Below are positions 26,994-36,744 of a stretch of 64,000 bases of DNA, piece after piece. The stretch spans positions 1-64,000 of the forward strand of contig NZ_JAFCME010000012.1 of assembly GCF_018130065.1 (NCBI RefSeq), in the 5' to 3' direction. The position numbers were made by a program, and so were the translations under genes. Below the pieces are notes generated by a model. It saw nothing but the letters and a program-made list of their open reading frames with translations, made no database searches and was not told the DNA's origin. How positions within the stretch are numbered: position 1 is the first letter of the stretch; every line of letters starts with the position of its first letter. The DNA is from Bradyrhizobium sp. AUGA SZCCT0158. GTDB taxonomy: Bacteria; Pseudomonadota; Alphaproteobacteria; Rhizobiales; Xanthobacteraceae.

Positions 26994-28733
26994 ATGGCAT
27001 CAGAGCGTTTCAAGGCGGCGTCTATCCAGTTCGAGCCGACGATGTTTGAAAAGCAGCGCAACATCCGGCGCTTGCTGGAGATGACGAGCGAAGCCGCGGC
27101 GGCAGGCGCGCGCCTGATCGTCACCCCCGAAATGGGAACCACCGGCTATTGCTGGTATGACCGGGCGGAAGTGAAGCCTTTCGTGGAAACCGTACCCGGC
27201 CCGACCACCGACGTATTTCATTCGCTGGCAAAGCAATTCGGCTGCTACATCGTCGTCGGCATGCCCGAGGTCGATGCCTCCACGGACCTCTACTACAACA
27301 CAGCAGTTCTGATCGGTCCGTCAGGCGTTGTCGGCAAGCACCGCAAGTCGCATCCGTATATTTCCGAACCGAAATGGGCCGCGTCGGGAGACATCGCGCA
27401 CATCGTGTTCGACACCGAGATCGGACGCATTGCGCTGCTGGTCTGCATGGACCTGCATTTCTTCGAGACCGCGCGGCTGGAAGCGCTGGCTGGAGCCGAT
27501 GTGATCTGCCACATCAGCAACTGGTTACAGGAACGGGCGCCGGCGCCTTACTGGATCAACCGCGCGTTCGAAAACGGCTGCTATGTCATCGAGAGCAACC
27601 GCTGGGGCCTCGAACGCACGGTGCAATTCAGCGGCGGAAGCTGCATCATCGAACCGGACGGCAATGTTCAGGCGGTGCTGGATAGCGGCGACGGTATCGT
27701 GCACGGCGAGATTGATCTCACCAGGGCGCGCAAGCGGCAGGTTTTGTCAGAAGCGATCTTCGAGGACCGCCGTCCCGAACTTTATGCCAACCTAATGACC
27801 AACAGCTTCACCTGGAATCCGCGCGACTTCTTCAAGCTCTACGGCTACCAGCCGCTGCCTCCCGGGCAATTATCGCGCGCCGCTGTCGTCCAATTTACGC
27901 CGACCGACGACGTCGAGCAGAATCTTGCGCGCATCGAAGCTTTGGCCAGGGAGGCCGTCGCTCAGGAAAAGCCTGACCTCATTGTATTCCCCGAATTGTC
28001 GATGACCGGGATCGGCGCACCCGGTCACCGCGCGCTTGACATCAAGGATCAGGCGGTCACGCGTCTGGTTCGCCTCGCGGCACGGTTGCGGGTGCACATC
28101 ATCGCCGGTTTCGCGGAGCGAGCCGCTGAAGGATTGTTCAACACCGCCGTTCTGGCCGGCCCCGAAGGGCTGGTCGGCAGCTACCGGAAGATTCACCTGA
28201 ATGCGCGCGACAAGGCCTGGGCCAGCGCCGGCTCGGACTGGAAGGTGTTCGACCTTCCGATCGGAAGGGTCGGCTTGCTGATCGGGCACGATGCTCTTTT
28301 CCCCGAGGCGGTGCGTTCGCTCTCGCTGCTCGGCTGCGACCTCGTCGCTTGCCCGGCCGCCATTGCCGGCCAATTTACCGGAGCGCACGAGGGGACCAGC
28401 ATACGCCACAACTACCCGATCCCGACCGGCGCCGATCCCCACCATTGGCACGCCTTTCGCGTGCGCGGCGGCGAAAGCAACGTCTATTTTGCATTTGCGA
28501 ACGTCTACGACCCCGATCGCGGTTACCTGGGAAAAAGCGCGGTATTCGGCCCGGATGCGTTTGCATTTCCACGCCAGGAGTCTGCCATCCTCGACGATGA
28601 GGGATTTGCAGCGGCAAGCGTCGATACGACGAACCTCGATACGCCCTACCCGACGAACATCGTTCGCCGAAAGGATCTCGTGATGATGCGCCTGCCGCAC
28701 CATTACCCCGCTTTGGTGAAATGGCATCAATAG
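26994..28733 (+). CDS. Double-domain nitrilase/amidase-family carbon-nitrogen hydrolase
   Basis: This 579-residue protein contains two nitrilase-superfamily domains in tandem. Domain 1 (about 1-280) has the complete catalytic triad: Glu46 in TPEMGTTGY, Lys118 in HRKSHPYI and Cys151 in LLVCMDLHFFE. Domain 2 (about 290-570) keeps Glu334 (FPELSMTG) and Lys399 (YRKIHLN), but has Gly431 (LLIGHDALFPE) where the nucleophilic cysteine should be. The second half is therefore probably inactive. Such enzymes hydrolyse amides, nitriles or N-carbamoyl compounds to acid and ammonia. As last gene of the amide operon it likely acts on the imported substrate. Confidence 0.88.
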   Translation: MASERFKAASIQFEPTMFEKQRNIRRLLEMTSEAAAAGARLIVTPEMGTTGYCWYDRAEVKPFVETVPGPTTDVFHSLAKQFGCYIVVGMPEVDASTDLYYNTAVLIGPSGVVGKHRKSHPYISEPKWAASGDIAHIVFDTEIGRIALLVCMDLHFFETARLEALAGADVICHISNWLQERAPAPYWINRAFENGCYVIESNRWGLERTVQFSGGSCIIEPDGNVQAVLDSGDGIVHGEIDLTRARKRQVLSEAIFEDRRPELYANLMTNSFTWNPRDFFKLYGYQPLPPGQLSRAAVVQFTPTDDVEQNLARIEALAREAVAQEKPDLIVFPELSMTGIGAPGHRALDIKDQAVTRLVRLAARLRVHIIAGFAERAAEGLFNTAVLAGPEGLVGSYRKIHLNARDKAWASAGSDWKVFDLPIGRVGLLIGHDALFPEAVRSLSLLGCDLVACPAAIAGQFTGAHEGTSIRHNYPIPTGADPHHWHAFRVRGGESNVYFAFANVYDPDRGYLGKSAVFGPDAFAFPRQESAILDDEGFAAASVDTTNLDTPYPTNIVRRKDLVMMRLPHHYPALVKWHQ

Positions 28734-28898
28734 AGCGGCGGAAATCGCCCGCTGCCGAAACGAAAGGGTTCGCTTTTGCCCGGATTCGTTTATTGATCGT
28801 CCGCGACGGTACCGCCGTTCACTGGACGTGACGCGCGGCCAATCCTGCAGATCGAATTCGACCCGGGCGTTGCGTGCGTTGCGGGTCGCGCGGTAACA

Positions 28899-30521
28899 AT
28901 GATGAAGCGGCTTGAAGGTGATTTCGACTATATCGTCGTCGGCGCGGGCACGGCCGGCTGCATCATGGCCAACCGGCTGTCGGCCGATCCCGGCAATCGC
29001 GTGCTGATCCTGGAGGCCGGCGGCAACGACAACTGGATCTGGTTTCACATCCCGGTCGGTTACCTCTTCGCGATCGGCAATCCCCGCTCCGACTGGATGT
29101 TCAAGACTGAACCGGAGCCCGGCCTCAACGGCCGCGCGCTGGCCTATCCGCGCGGCAAGGTGATCGGCGGCTCGTCGGCGATCAACGCCATGATCTCGAT
29201 GCGGGGCCAGGCCGCCGATTACGATCACTGGCGTCAGCTCGGCCTCACCGGCTGGGGCTATGACGACGTGCTGCCGCACTTCCTGCGGCTGGAGGATCAT
29301 TTCCTCGGCAAGAGCGAACATCATGGCGCGGGCGGCGGCTGGCGCATCGAAGCGCCGCGGCTGTCCTGGGCAGTGCTGGATGCGGTCGGCGACGCCGCCG
29401 AACAGATGGGCATCCGCCGCATCCCCGATTTCAACACCGGTGACAATGAAGGCATCAGCTATTTCCACGTCAACCAGAAGCGCGGCCGCCGCTGGTCTTC
29501 GGCGCGGGGCTTTCTGAAACCCGTCTTGAACCGCCAGAATCTGCGGCTGGAAAAGAACGTGCTGGTCGACCGGCTGATTGTCGAGAACGGCCGCGCCGTC
29601 GGCGTGCGCTTCTATCGGGGCAACGAGCTCGTCGAAGCCCGCACCAAAGGCGAAGTCATTCTCTGCGCCGGCGCCATCGGATCGACGCAGGTGTTGCACC
29701 GTTCCGGCATTGGCCCCGCCGACTGGCTGTCGCCGCTTGGCATCGACGTCACGCTCGATCGTCAGGGCGTCGGCCGCAACCTGCAGGACCATCTGCAGCA
29801 GCGCGCGATCTACAAGGTCGAGGGCGTCCGTACCCTGAACGAGACCTATTACAATCTGTTCCGGCGCGGCCTGATGGGGCTCGATTACGCGTTCCGTCGC
29901 CGCGGTCCGTTGACCATGGCGCCGTCGCAGCTCGGCATTTTCACGCGCTCCGATCCGCATCGCGAGCGCGCCAACATCCAGTTCCACGTGCAGCCGCTGT
30001 CGCTCGATAAATTCGGCGATCCACTGCACCGCTTCCCCGCCATCACAGTCAGCGCCTGCAATCTGCGGCCGACCTCGCGCGGCACCGTGCGCATCCGCAC
30101 CGCAGAAGCCGACAAGGCGCCCGCGATCGCGCCGAACTATCTGTCGACCGATGAAGACCGTCAGGTCGCCGCGGATGCCATCCGCACCACGCGCCGGCTG
30201 ATGAAGCAGCAGGCGCTGGCGCGATTTCGCCCTCAGGAATATCTGCCCGGTCCTTCAGTGGGCGACGACGATGCGTCGCTGGCAAAGGCCGCCGGCGATA
30301 TCGGCACCACGATCTTCCATCCCGTCGGCACCGCGAAAATGGGCACAGCGTCTGATGCCAGCTCCGTCGTCGACGCGCGCCTGCGCTTTCACGGCATCGC
30401 CGCCTTGCGCGTCGCCGACGCCTCGGTGATGCCGACGATCACGTCAGGCAATACGAATACGCCGACGGCGATGATCGCGGAAAAGGGCGCCACCATGATT
30501 TTGGAGGATGCGCGCGCTTGA
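28899..30521 (+). CDS. GMC family FAD-dependent oxidoreductase (choline dehydrogenase-like)
   Basis: This 540-residue flavoprotein has the dinucleotide-binding motif VVGAGTAGC at residues 14-22. The GMC signatures are RGKVIGGSSAINAMISMRGQ and GAIGSTQVLHRSGIGP, with the active-site region FHPVGTAKMG and the C-terminal MPTITSGNTNTPTAMIAEKG. It probably oxidises an alcohol. The start is ATG 28899 or 28902. It is separated from the hydrolase by 165 bp with nothing recognisable. Its stop overlaps the start of the alpha/beta hydrolase. A specific substrate such as choline is not supported. Confidence 0.88.
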   Translation: MMKRLEGDFDYIVVGAGTAGCIMANRLSADPGNRVLILEAGGNDNWIWFHIPVGYLFAIGNPRSDWMFKTEPEPGLNGRALAYPRGKVIGGSSAINAMISMRGQAADYDHWRQLGLTGWGYDDVLPHFLRLEDHFLGKSEHHGAGGGWRIEAPRLSWAVLDAVGDAAEQMGIRRIPDFNTGDNEGISYFHVNQKRGRRWSSARGFLKPVLNRQNLRLEKNVLVDRLIVENGRAVGVRFYRGNELVEARTKGEVILCAGAIGSTQVLHRSGIGPADWLSPLGIDVTLDRQGVGRNLQDHLQQRAIYKVEGVRTLNETYYNLFRRGLMGLDYAFRRRGPLTMAPSQLGIFTRSDPHRERANIQFHVQPLSLDKFGDPLHRFPAITVSACNLRPTSRGTVRIRTAEADKAPAIAPNYLSTDEDRQVAADAIRTTRRLMKQQALARFRPQEYLPGPSVGDDDASLAKAAGDIGTTIFHPVGTAKMGTASDASSVVDARLRFHGIAALRVADASVMPTITSGNTNTPTAMIAEKGATMILEDARA

Positions 30522-31420
30522 CGAGTTCGCAGCGGATTTCGATCGGAGACGACGAGACACGCATCGCGCTGGCGCGATGGGGCACACAGGATTCAGGCAA
30601 GCCGCCTGCGCTTCTATTGCACGGCACCGGTTTCGTCGCCGAGGTCTGGGACGACGTCGCCCGCGAACTCGCGCAGAACTACACCGTCTATGCGCTTGAC
30701 CGCCGCGGCCATGGCGACAGCCACAAGCCTGCGGCCAACCGCTATCACTTCCAGGACTTTGCCGAGGATGTGTGCCGGGTCGTCGAGGCGCTCGACCTCA
30801 CCGATATCTACGGCATCGGACACAGCGCCGGCGCGACCGATCTGCTCTTGGCGGCGAAACTGATGCCTGCGCGCTTTGCACGGCTGTTCGTGATGGAGCC
30901 GACGGTGATGGATCCGCGGGCGGCTCGACCGGATGGCTTGAGCGATTTCGGCAAAAGCGCCGTGCACGGCGCGCTGCGTCGGCAAGCCGAGTTCGAAAGC
31001 GCCGACGCCGCATTCGCGCGTTACCGTGCCGCGCCTGCCTTTGCAAAATGGACGGAGAATTCGCTGCGGGCCTACATCCAGTACGGCTTCGCACAGCAAG
31101 ACAATGGCCGGGTCCGGCTGCTTTGCACGCCTGAAATTGAATCAGCCGTGCTGCTTCCGATCATGGAAGCGATGGAGCAGGTTTACGCGGGCGATGCGCG
31201 CGGCAATCCGTTCGCGTGGCTGTCCGAGATCGAATGCCCGGTGCGCGTGGCCGTCACCGAGCAGTCCTGGTCCTTCTATCGGGAGATGGCGTCACGCGCG
31301 CTCGCGCTGCTTCCCGCCGCAAGCCAATGGACGTTCGACGGCGCCGGTCACAGCGTGGCGCAGGAAGCGCCCGAACTCGTGCTCCGGGCATTGTCGGCCT
31401 TCGAAGGACAAGACGGGTAG
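30518..31420 (+). CDS. Alpha/beta hydrolase
   Basis: This 300-residue alpha/beta hydrolase has the oxyanion loop HGTGF (35-39), DRRGHGDS (61-68), the nucleophile elbow GHSAG with Ser103, and a catalytic histidine in GAGHSVAQEAPE near the end. The start is TTG 30518, overlapping the GMC stop as TTGA, so the two genes are coupled. It may hydrolyse an ester or amide linked to the GMC product. The substrate is unknown. Confidence 0.85.
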   Translation: MTSSQRISIGDDETRIALARWGTQDSGKPPALLLHGTGFVAEVWDDVARELAQNYTVYALDRRGHGDSHKPAANRYHFQDFAEDVCRVVEALDLTDIYGIGHSAGATDLLLAAKLMPARFARLFVMEPTVMDPRAARPDGLSDFGKSAVHGALRRQAEFESADAAFARYRAAPAFAKWTENSLRAYIQYGFAQQDNGRVRLLCTPEIESAVLLPIMEAMEQVYAGDARGNPFAWLSEIECPVRVAVTEQSWSFYREMASRALALLPAASQWTFDGAGHSVAQEAPELVLRALSAFEGQDG

Positions 31421-31451
31421 CGGGCGACCGCAACCTGTCGCTTGTCCGCCT

Positions 31452-31856
31452 CTAGGCCTGCGGAGGATATCGTTCGAACGATGGCAGTTCGTGCGCCTTC
31501 TCCATCCAGCCGATACGCTCGGCGACCTGGATGTGCGCCATGACAGGAACGGCATCCGGATCGTCATAGGTGCCGCTTTGCACGTCGATGATCCCGGGCA
31601 GCAGGTTCGCATTGACGTAGAACAGCCCGGTGCCGCAATTGGCGCAAAAATGCCGCCGGCCGTATTCGGAAGACGCGTAGACCTTGGGTTCACCCTGCGT
31701 CACCTTGACCGCGTCTTCGGCGTACATTGCCCAGCCGACCATCGGCGCGCCGGCGTGCCGCCGGCAATCCGCGCAATGGCACAACGCATGCACGATCAGG
31801 TCGCCTTCCACCTGATAGCGGATCGCGCCGCAATGACAGCCGCCGGTAATGCGCAT
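31452..31856 (-). CDS. GFA family protein (zinc-binding, glutathione-dependent formaldehyde-activating-like)
   Basis: This 134-residue protein of the GFA/CENP-V fold has the zinc ligands GGCHCGAIRYQV (near residue 8), LCHCADCRRHAGAP and FCANCGTGLFYVNANLLPG. Despite the family name, many members have no proven formaldehyde activity. ATG 31856 (MRITGGCHCG) is the family start; the longer ORF adds 22 arginine-rich residues. It is a single gene converging on the alpha/beta hydrolase. Confidence 0.88.
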   Translation of the reverse strand: MRITGGCHCGAIRYQVEGDLIVHALCHCADCRRHAGAPMVGWAMYAEDAVKVTQGEPKVYASSEYGRRHFCANCGTGLFYVNANLLPGIIDVQSGTYDDPDAVPVMAHIQVAERIGWMEKAHELPSFERYPPQA

Positions 31857-32000
31857 CGATCGTCTCCTGGTGATTTGCCGCGATGAGAATACTATGGCGC
31901 GGATCGGCCGAAACTGCGGCATAAACGCATGCGCGCGGCGCGGAATTGAGAAGCAATCTTCCGCTTGCTCGATGACAATGATGTGTGTTGCGCGTTGGTG

Positions 32001-33392
32001 CTACGCCGACTTCCGCACGGCGTTGTCGACCAGAGTCTTGCCGAGCGACCAGATCGCGCCGGGCACCTTGTGGCTGGCGGCGATCACGTTGTCGAACGCC
32101 TTTTCGATCCAGCTGCAGTCTTCTTCAGTAATGACAAGAGGTGGCAGCAGCTTGATGGTGTGGCTGCCATGGCCGGAGACCTGGGTCAGGATTTTGTGAT
32201 CCTTGAACAACGGCACCGTGATGAGCTGGCAGAACAGGCCCTTGTTGGCGGTCTCGAGCACGTTCCAGGAAGCTTTCAGCCGCAGCGATTTCGGCGGACC
32301 GAACTCGATACCGATCATCAGTCCCTTGCCGCGCACTTCCTTCAGCAATTCGTAGCCGGGCACCATGCGCGTCAGCGCGAGCCGAAGTTCGGCGCCACGC
32401 TTGGCGGCCTGCTCGACCAGCTTTTCCGCCTTCATCACTTCGAGCGTGGCGATACCGGCCGCCATCGCCAGATCGTTCTTTGCAAAGGTCGAGCCGTGCA
32501 CGACCGCGCGGTCCATTTGATTGAAGATCTTGTCGAAGATGCTCTTGCGCGTCAGCAGCGCGCCGACCGGCACATGACCGCCGGACAGCGCTTTTGCCAG
32601 CAGCACCATGTCGGGTTCGACGTTCCAGTGCTCGACCGCCAAAAACTTGCCTGTGCGACCGATCCCGGTCTGGATTTCATCGGCAATGAACAGCGTGCCG
32701 TACTTGCGGCACAGCGCAAGCGCGCCCGGCAGAAACTCGTCGGTGGGCAGGTTGACACCCTTGCCCTGAATCGGCTCGACGATGAAGGCGGCGACCTGAC
32801 GCGACGACAGCGCCTGTTCGAGGGCGGCGAGATCGTTGAACGGAACTTGGGTGCATCCCGGCAACAGCGGTTCGAAGCCGCTGCGGAAATTCGAATCATC
32901 CATCAGCGACAAGGCGCCGTAAGACAATCCGTGAAAGGAATGGGAACAGGAGACAATGCCGGGCCGCCCGGTGGCGCCACGGGCGAATTTGATCGCCGCC
33001 TCGACGGTTTCGGCGCCGGAATTGGCGAAAAACACCTTGTCCAGATATGGAACATGTTCGAACAGACGTTCGGCCAGCACCCCGGCCAGCGTCGAGACGT
33101 CGAGCTGCACCAGATTCGGAAAATCGGCGTCGAGCACGCTTTTCAGCGCATGGCGCAACGCCGGATGGTTGCGGCCAATCGCAAAAACGCCAAATCCGCT
33201 CAGTAGATCGAGATAGCGGGCCCCGTCACGATCGAACAGGTATTGACCTTGACCCTTCTGAAAGCCGACATCATAGCCAATGGTCTTGAGCACGCGGACG
33301 AGCTGCTCGTTCAAATGGCGCGAATGCATGGAACTGCGCTGCGCCTGGCGCTCCACAAACATCTCGGAAACGTCTAGATTTGAACTTAGCAT
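32001..33392 (-). CDS. hpnO: Hopanoid-associated aminotransferase HpnO
   Basis: This 463-residue class III PLP-dependent aminotransferase has FFANSGAETVEAAIKFARGA (PLP phosphate binding), FIADEIQTGIGRTGKF (cofactor Asp) and HGSTFAKNDLAMAAG, whose lysine should bind PLP. HpnO is required for aminobacteriohopanetriol formation in Rhodopseudomonas. The call rests on fold plus position beside hpnN and the rest of the hopanoid genes. The start is ATG 33392. A 100-bp divergent promoter region separates it from the DUF2147 gene. Confidence 0.85.
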   Translation of the reverse strand: MLSSNLDVSEMFVERQAQRSSMHSRHLNEQLVRVLKTIGYDVGFQKGQGQYLFDRDGARYLDLLSGFGVFAIGRNHPALRHALKSVLDADFPNLVQLDVSTLAGVLAERLFEHVPYLDKVFFANSGAETVEAAIKFARGATGRPGIVSCSHSFHGLSYGALSLMDDSNFRSGFEPLLPGCTQVPFNDLAALEQALSSRQVAAFIVEPIQGKGVNLPTDEFLPGALALCRKYGTLFIADEIQTGIGRTGKFLAVEHWNVEPDMVLLAKALSGGHVPVGALLTRKSIFDKIFNQMDRAVVHGSTFAKNDLAMAAGIATLEVMKAEKLVEQAAKRGAELRLALTRMVPGYELLKEVRGKGLMIGIEFGPPKSLRLKASWNVLETANKGLFCQLITVPLFKDHKILTQVSGHGSHTIKLLPPLVITEEDCSWIEKAFDNVIAASHKVPGAIWSLGKTLVDNAVRKSA

Positions 33393-33492
33393 TCGCTACA
33401 TACGTCGGTTGATGGCCATTTCGTCAACTGAAAACGCCCAATGCGGCGTTTTGACCCCTCTCGGACAATCTACATAAGCATAGGTTCGAACC

Positions 33493-34188
33493 ATGTTGCA
33501 CTGCCCAAGAACTGTCGCGCGCAGAATAGTTTTTTCCGGATTCTTTTTTGCCACAGGTGTTACTTCCGCACTGGCCGCCGACCCCACAGGCGATTGGAAA
33601 GTGGCCGACGGCGTCGCCAACATTCGCGTAGCACAATGTAACGGCAACATGTGGGGTGCCGTCGCCTGGGAGAAGACGCCGGGTGGCCGCGATGCGAATA
33701 ATCCGGATGCCTCAAAGCAGAGCCGACCGACACTCGGCATGCCGATCCTGATCAACATGAAGAAGAAACCCGGCGTCGATGCGTGGGAAGGCCAAGTCTA
33801 CAACGCCAAGGACGGACAGTCTTACAGCTCGACCATCAAGCCTGTCGGAACCGACCAGCTCGAGATTCAGGGCTGCGTGCTCGGCTTCCTGTGCGGCGGC
33901 GAGACCTGGACCCGCGTCGGGCCGCCGATTCCCTCAAGCCCCAGCAACAGCATGGCCAAAGGCGGCGCGCCGAAAAATCCGGCAGGCGCACCGAAGGCTG
34001 GCGCCTCGGCGACGGCGCCGGGTCTGACGCCCGCGCCCGGCTCGCCGGCGGCAACCGCCGCGCCGAAGACCACCGGTGCCGTGAACCCGGCGCCGGGTCA
34101 AAAGTCCGTTGCCGGCCAGAAGCAGGCGGCCGCCGATACCGTCGGCGATATCTGCCTACTCCCCGATATCGCGCGGTTTTCCCATTAG
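33493..34188 (+). CDS. DUF2147-type secreted protein
   Basis: This 231-residue exported protein has a signal peptide (RRIVFSGFFFATGVTSALAA) with likely cleavage before DPTGDWKV. The conserved DUF2147 core reads GDWKVADGVANIRVAQCNG, then WEGQVYNAKDGQSYSS and LEIQGCVLGFLCGGETWTR. The last 90 residues are an Ala/Pro/Gly-rich low-complexity tail. Its 3' end overlaps the 3' end of hpnN by 33 bp on opposite strands. The function is unknown; an envelope role is likely. Confidence 0.8.
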   Translation: MLHCPRTVARRIVFSGFFFATGVTSALAADPTGDWKVADGVANIRVAQCNGNMWGAVAWEKTPGGRDANNPDASKQSRPTLGMPILINMKKKPGVDAWEGQVYNAKDGQSYSSTIKPVGTDQLEIQGCVLGFLCGGETWTRVGPPIPSSPSNSMAKGGAPKNPAGAPKAGASATAPGLTPAPGSPAATAAPKTTGAVNPAPGQKSVAGQKQAAADTVGDICLLPDIARFSH

Positions 34189-36744
34189 CGCAGGCTGAAA
34201 CAGCAGCACCGCCGCCAGCGTGGTGATGAGCGACAGCGCCAGCAATTTACCCATGCTGGCGGTGCCGGGATGACTGGATAGCCACAGGCTTCCGAAAGCC
34301 GTGGCGGTCGTCAGCGCGCTGAAGAAGATCGCGCGCGTCAGGCTGGTCTGCAGCAGGTTGGTTCTGCCCGAGCGCCATGCCGTCACGTAATAGATCTTGA
34401 AGGCGACGCCGATGCCGAGCATCAGCGGCCACGCGACGATGTTGGCGAAGTTGAGCGGCAGCCCGATCAGCACGCAGATCTCCATCGTCACCGCGCCGGC
34501 CACCAGCAGCGGCACCAGCGTCAGCAGCACGTCGGTGACCCGCCGCAGCGCCAGCCAGAGCAGCACGCTGATCACGATCAGCGCCCAGATGCCGGCGTGG
34601 ATGAATGCCTTGACGACGGTATCGCCGGATTTGAGAATCGAGACCGGTCCGCCGATCGCAGTCGGCTCGGCGGCGAGAACCGCATCGGCAAACTTGCGCA
34701 GGACTTCATTGTCGTTCGGATCACCCTTCGGCAGCGCCTCGACGCGCATCAGGCCGTCCTTGGTCTTCCAGCTGCTCACGAGTTCGGGCGGCAACGTCTT
34801 CAACGTGACCGGCTGGGCCTGCATCGTGTTCTTGAGTTGGTCGAAGGTTATCTTGAGCGGGATGACGAAAACACTCTGCGCCTTGTCGCGGACCGCTTGC
34901 GTTGATTCGGCCAGCTTCGCCAGCGCATCGGCCAGCCGCCGTGCCGCGACCGCGCCCGGGCCTTTGCCGTCGCCGGCGGTCTTGCGCAGGTTGTCGACCG
35001 AGCTCTTGAGCGCCTCGACGTTCTCGGCATCGGTCGGCGCCGCATCGACGGAATCCGGATTGAGCGCGGGGCCCACCACCTTGGCGGCCTGCGCGATCAG
35101 CTTCAGTTTGGCCGGCTGATCCTCCGGCACGAAACTGTCGAGCGACATCACGCGAAGCACTTCCGGTACCTTCTCCAGCTTCGCCTCGATCTTCTTGGCG
35201 TCGGCGTCGGAATTCGTCATCACGTTGATGGCGTTGGCGCCGGTGTTCGGATCCTTGCGCAGGTCGAGGAAGGTCGCGATCGACTCCACCTGCGAGTTGC
35301 GCAGATTGATCGGGTTGAAGTCGAACTTCATGAAATAGAGCAGCGGCAGACCGGCCAGCGAGACCAAAATCGTGCCGACGATGATGACGACGCGATGCCG
35401 CTCGAGAAAGTCGTCGACCGGCGCCAGGAAGGCATAGCCGACCGGCTCGCTTTCACCGGGAGGATTGAGCAGCGTCAGCAGCGCCGGCAACGTCGTGATG
35501 CTGGTGAGGAACGCCACCAGCATGCCGGCGCCGGCGATCTTGCCGAGTTCGGAAATGCCCTTGTAGTCGGTCGGCAGGAAGCACAGGAAACCGGCGGCGG
35601 TCGCCATCGCCGCGAGCGACAGCGGGACGGCCGAGCGGCGGGCCGCGCTCTCCAGCGCGAGCACCAGATCATCGTTCTTGAAGCGCTCCGAACGGTAGCG
35701 GACGCTGAACTGGATGCCGAAATCCACGCCGAGGCCGACGAACAGCACGGCGAACGCGACCGACAGCAGATTGAGCGAACCCACCATCATCAGGCCGACC
35801 GCGGTGGTGATGGCAAGGCCGACGAACAGGTTCACGAACACGGCGAAGATGATCTTGCCTGAATGCAGCGCCATCCAGAGGATCACGAGCACGATCACGA
35901 CGGTGCCGATGCCGTTGACGATCGCGCCATCCTGGACGGTGGCGTATTCCTCATTGGCGATCGGAACCGGTCCGGTCAGGCGCACGCGCGCGCCATACTC
36001 GCCCGCGAAATTCAGCTCCTTGGCCGCCTGCCGGATCGCGTCCGTGGCGTCCTTGCCGGGCTCGAGCGCGTTGTAATCGAGCTTCGGCTTGAACTCGATG
36101 AAGGCGCGCTTGTCGGAATCGCCGAGCGGCTTGTCGCTGACGAGTTCGCGCCACGAGAACGTCGCCGTTCCCTTGCTCAGGATGTTCTCGACGGTCTGCG
36201 AGATCAGGTTGAAGGGCCGTTCCGTGTTGTCGAGCTTGACCTGGCCGCGCTTGATGCCGGCAAGGCCGGTTTCCAGCGCGCCGGTCAAACCGCGGATCGA
36301 CGGATCGCCGGCCATGATTTCGATAAGCGGGGCGGCGGCCTCGAGCTGGCCGGCGACCTTGCCGACCTCCTCCACGGGCAGGAACAACAGCCCGTTCTTC
36401 TCGAAGAACTCGCCGGACCCGAGCGGCTGAACCGATTCGAAATTCTTGGCATCGCCCGCAAGCTTGTCGGCCAGCGCCTTGGCGGCGGCACTGGTGAGTT
36501 CGGGGGTCGGGGCCTCGACGACGGCCAAAATCAGCTTTTCGCGATCGAACGCCTTCTCAAACTGGTTGTCGCGCTTGCGCCAGTCCAGGTCGGGCGAAAT
36601 CAGCGTGTTGATGTCGGTATTGATGGAGAAGTTGCGAGCCGCATAGAAGCCCGCGCCAATCGCGAGGAGCAGCGAGACGACGACGATGAGGGTGGCAAAC
36701 CGCGTGCACGTTCTAACAATTGAGACAACCAGGCTGGTCAGCAC
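34156..36744 (-). CDS. hpnN: Hopanoid transporter HpnN (RND/MMPL permease)
   Basis: This 862-residue inner-membrane RND-type protein has two homologous halves, each with one membrane segment, a large periplasmic loop and five or so membrane segments. The first membrane segment is FATLIVVVSLLLAIGAGFYA. VLFVGLGVDFGIQFSVRYRS and MLGIGVAFKIYYVTAWRSGR are the sterol-sensing/RND-type cores of the two halves. HpnN moves hopanoids to the outer membrane in Rhodopseudomonas. The start is ATG 36744. It is oriented away from ispH-hpnH across a 436-bp intergenic region. Confidence 0.9.
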   Translation of the reverse strand: MLTSLVVSIVRTCTRFATLIVVVSLLLAIGAGFYAARNFSINTDINTLISPDLDWRKRDNQFEKAFDREKLILAVVEAPTPELTSAAAKALADKLAGDAKNFESVQPLGSGEFFEKNGLLFLPVEEVGKVAGQLEAAAPLIEIMAGDPSIRGLTGALETGLAGIKRGQVKLDNTERPFNLISQTVENILSKGTATFSWRELVSDKPLGDSDKRAFIEFKPKLDYNALEPGKDATDAIRQAAKELNFAGEYGARVRLTGPVPIANEEYATVQDGAIVNGIGTVVIVLVILWMALHSGKIIFAVFVNLFVGLAITTAVGLMMVGSLNLLSVAFAVLFVGLGVDFGIQFSVRYRSERFKNDDLVLALESAARRSAVPLSLAAMATAAGFLCFLPTDYKGISELGKIAGAGMLVAFLTSITTLPALLTLLNPPGESEPVGYAFLAPVDDFLERHRVVIIVGTILVSLAGLPLLYFMKFDFNPINLRNSQVESIATFLDLRKDPNTGANAINVMTNSDADAKKIEAKLEKVPEVLRVMSLDSFVPEDQPAKLKLIAQAAKVVGPALNPDSVDAAPTDAENVEALKSSVDNLRKTAGDGKGPGAVAARRLADALAKLAESTQAVRDKAQSVFVIPLKITFDQLKNTMQAQPVTLKTLPPELVSSWKTKDGLMRVEALPKGDPNDNEVLRKFADAVLAAEPTAIGGPVSILKSGDTVVKAFIHAGIWALIVISVLLWLALRRVTDVLLTLVPLLVAGAVTMEICVLIGLPLNFANIVAWPLMLGIGVAFKIYYVTAWRSGRTNLLQTSLTRAIFFSALTTATAFGSLWLSSHPGTASMGKLLALSLITTLAAVLLFQPALMGKPRDIGE

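Noticed and set aside
27870..30029. 719-codon minus-strand ORF spanning the hydrolase-GMC junction
   Set aside because: It crosses two well-supported plus-strand genes and has no recognisable domain.
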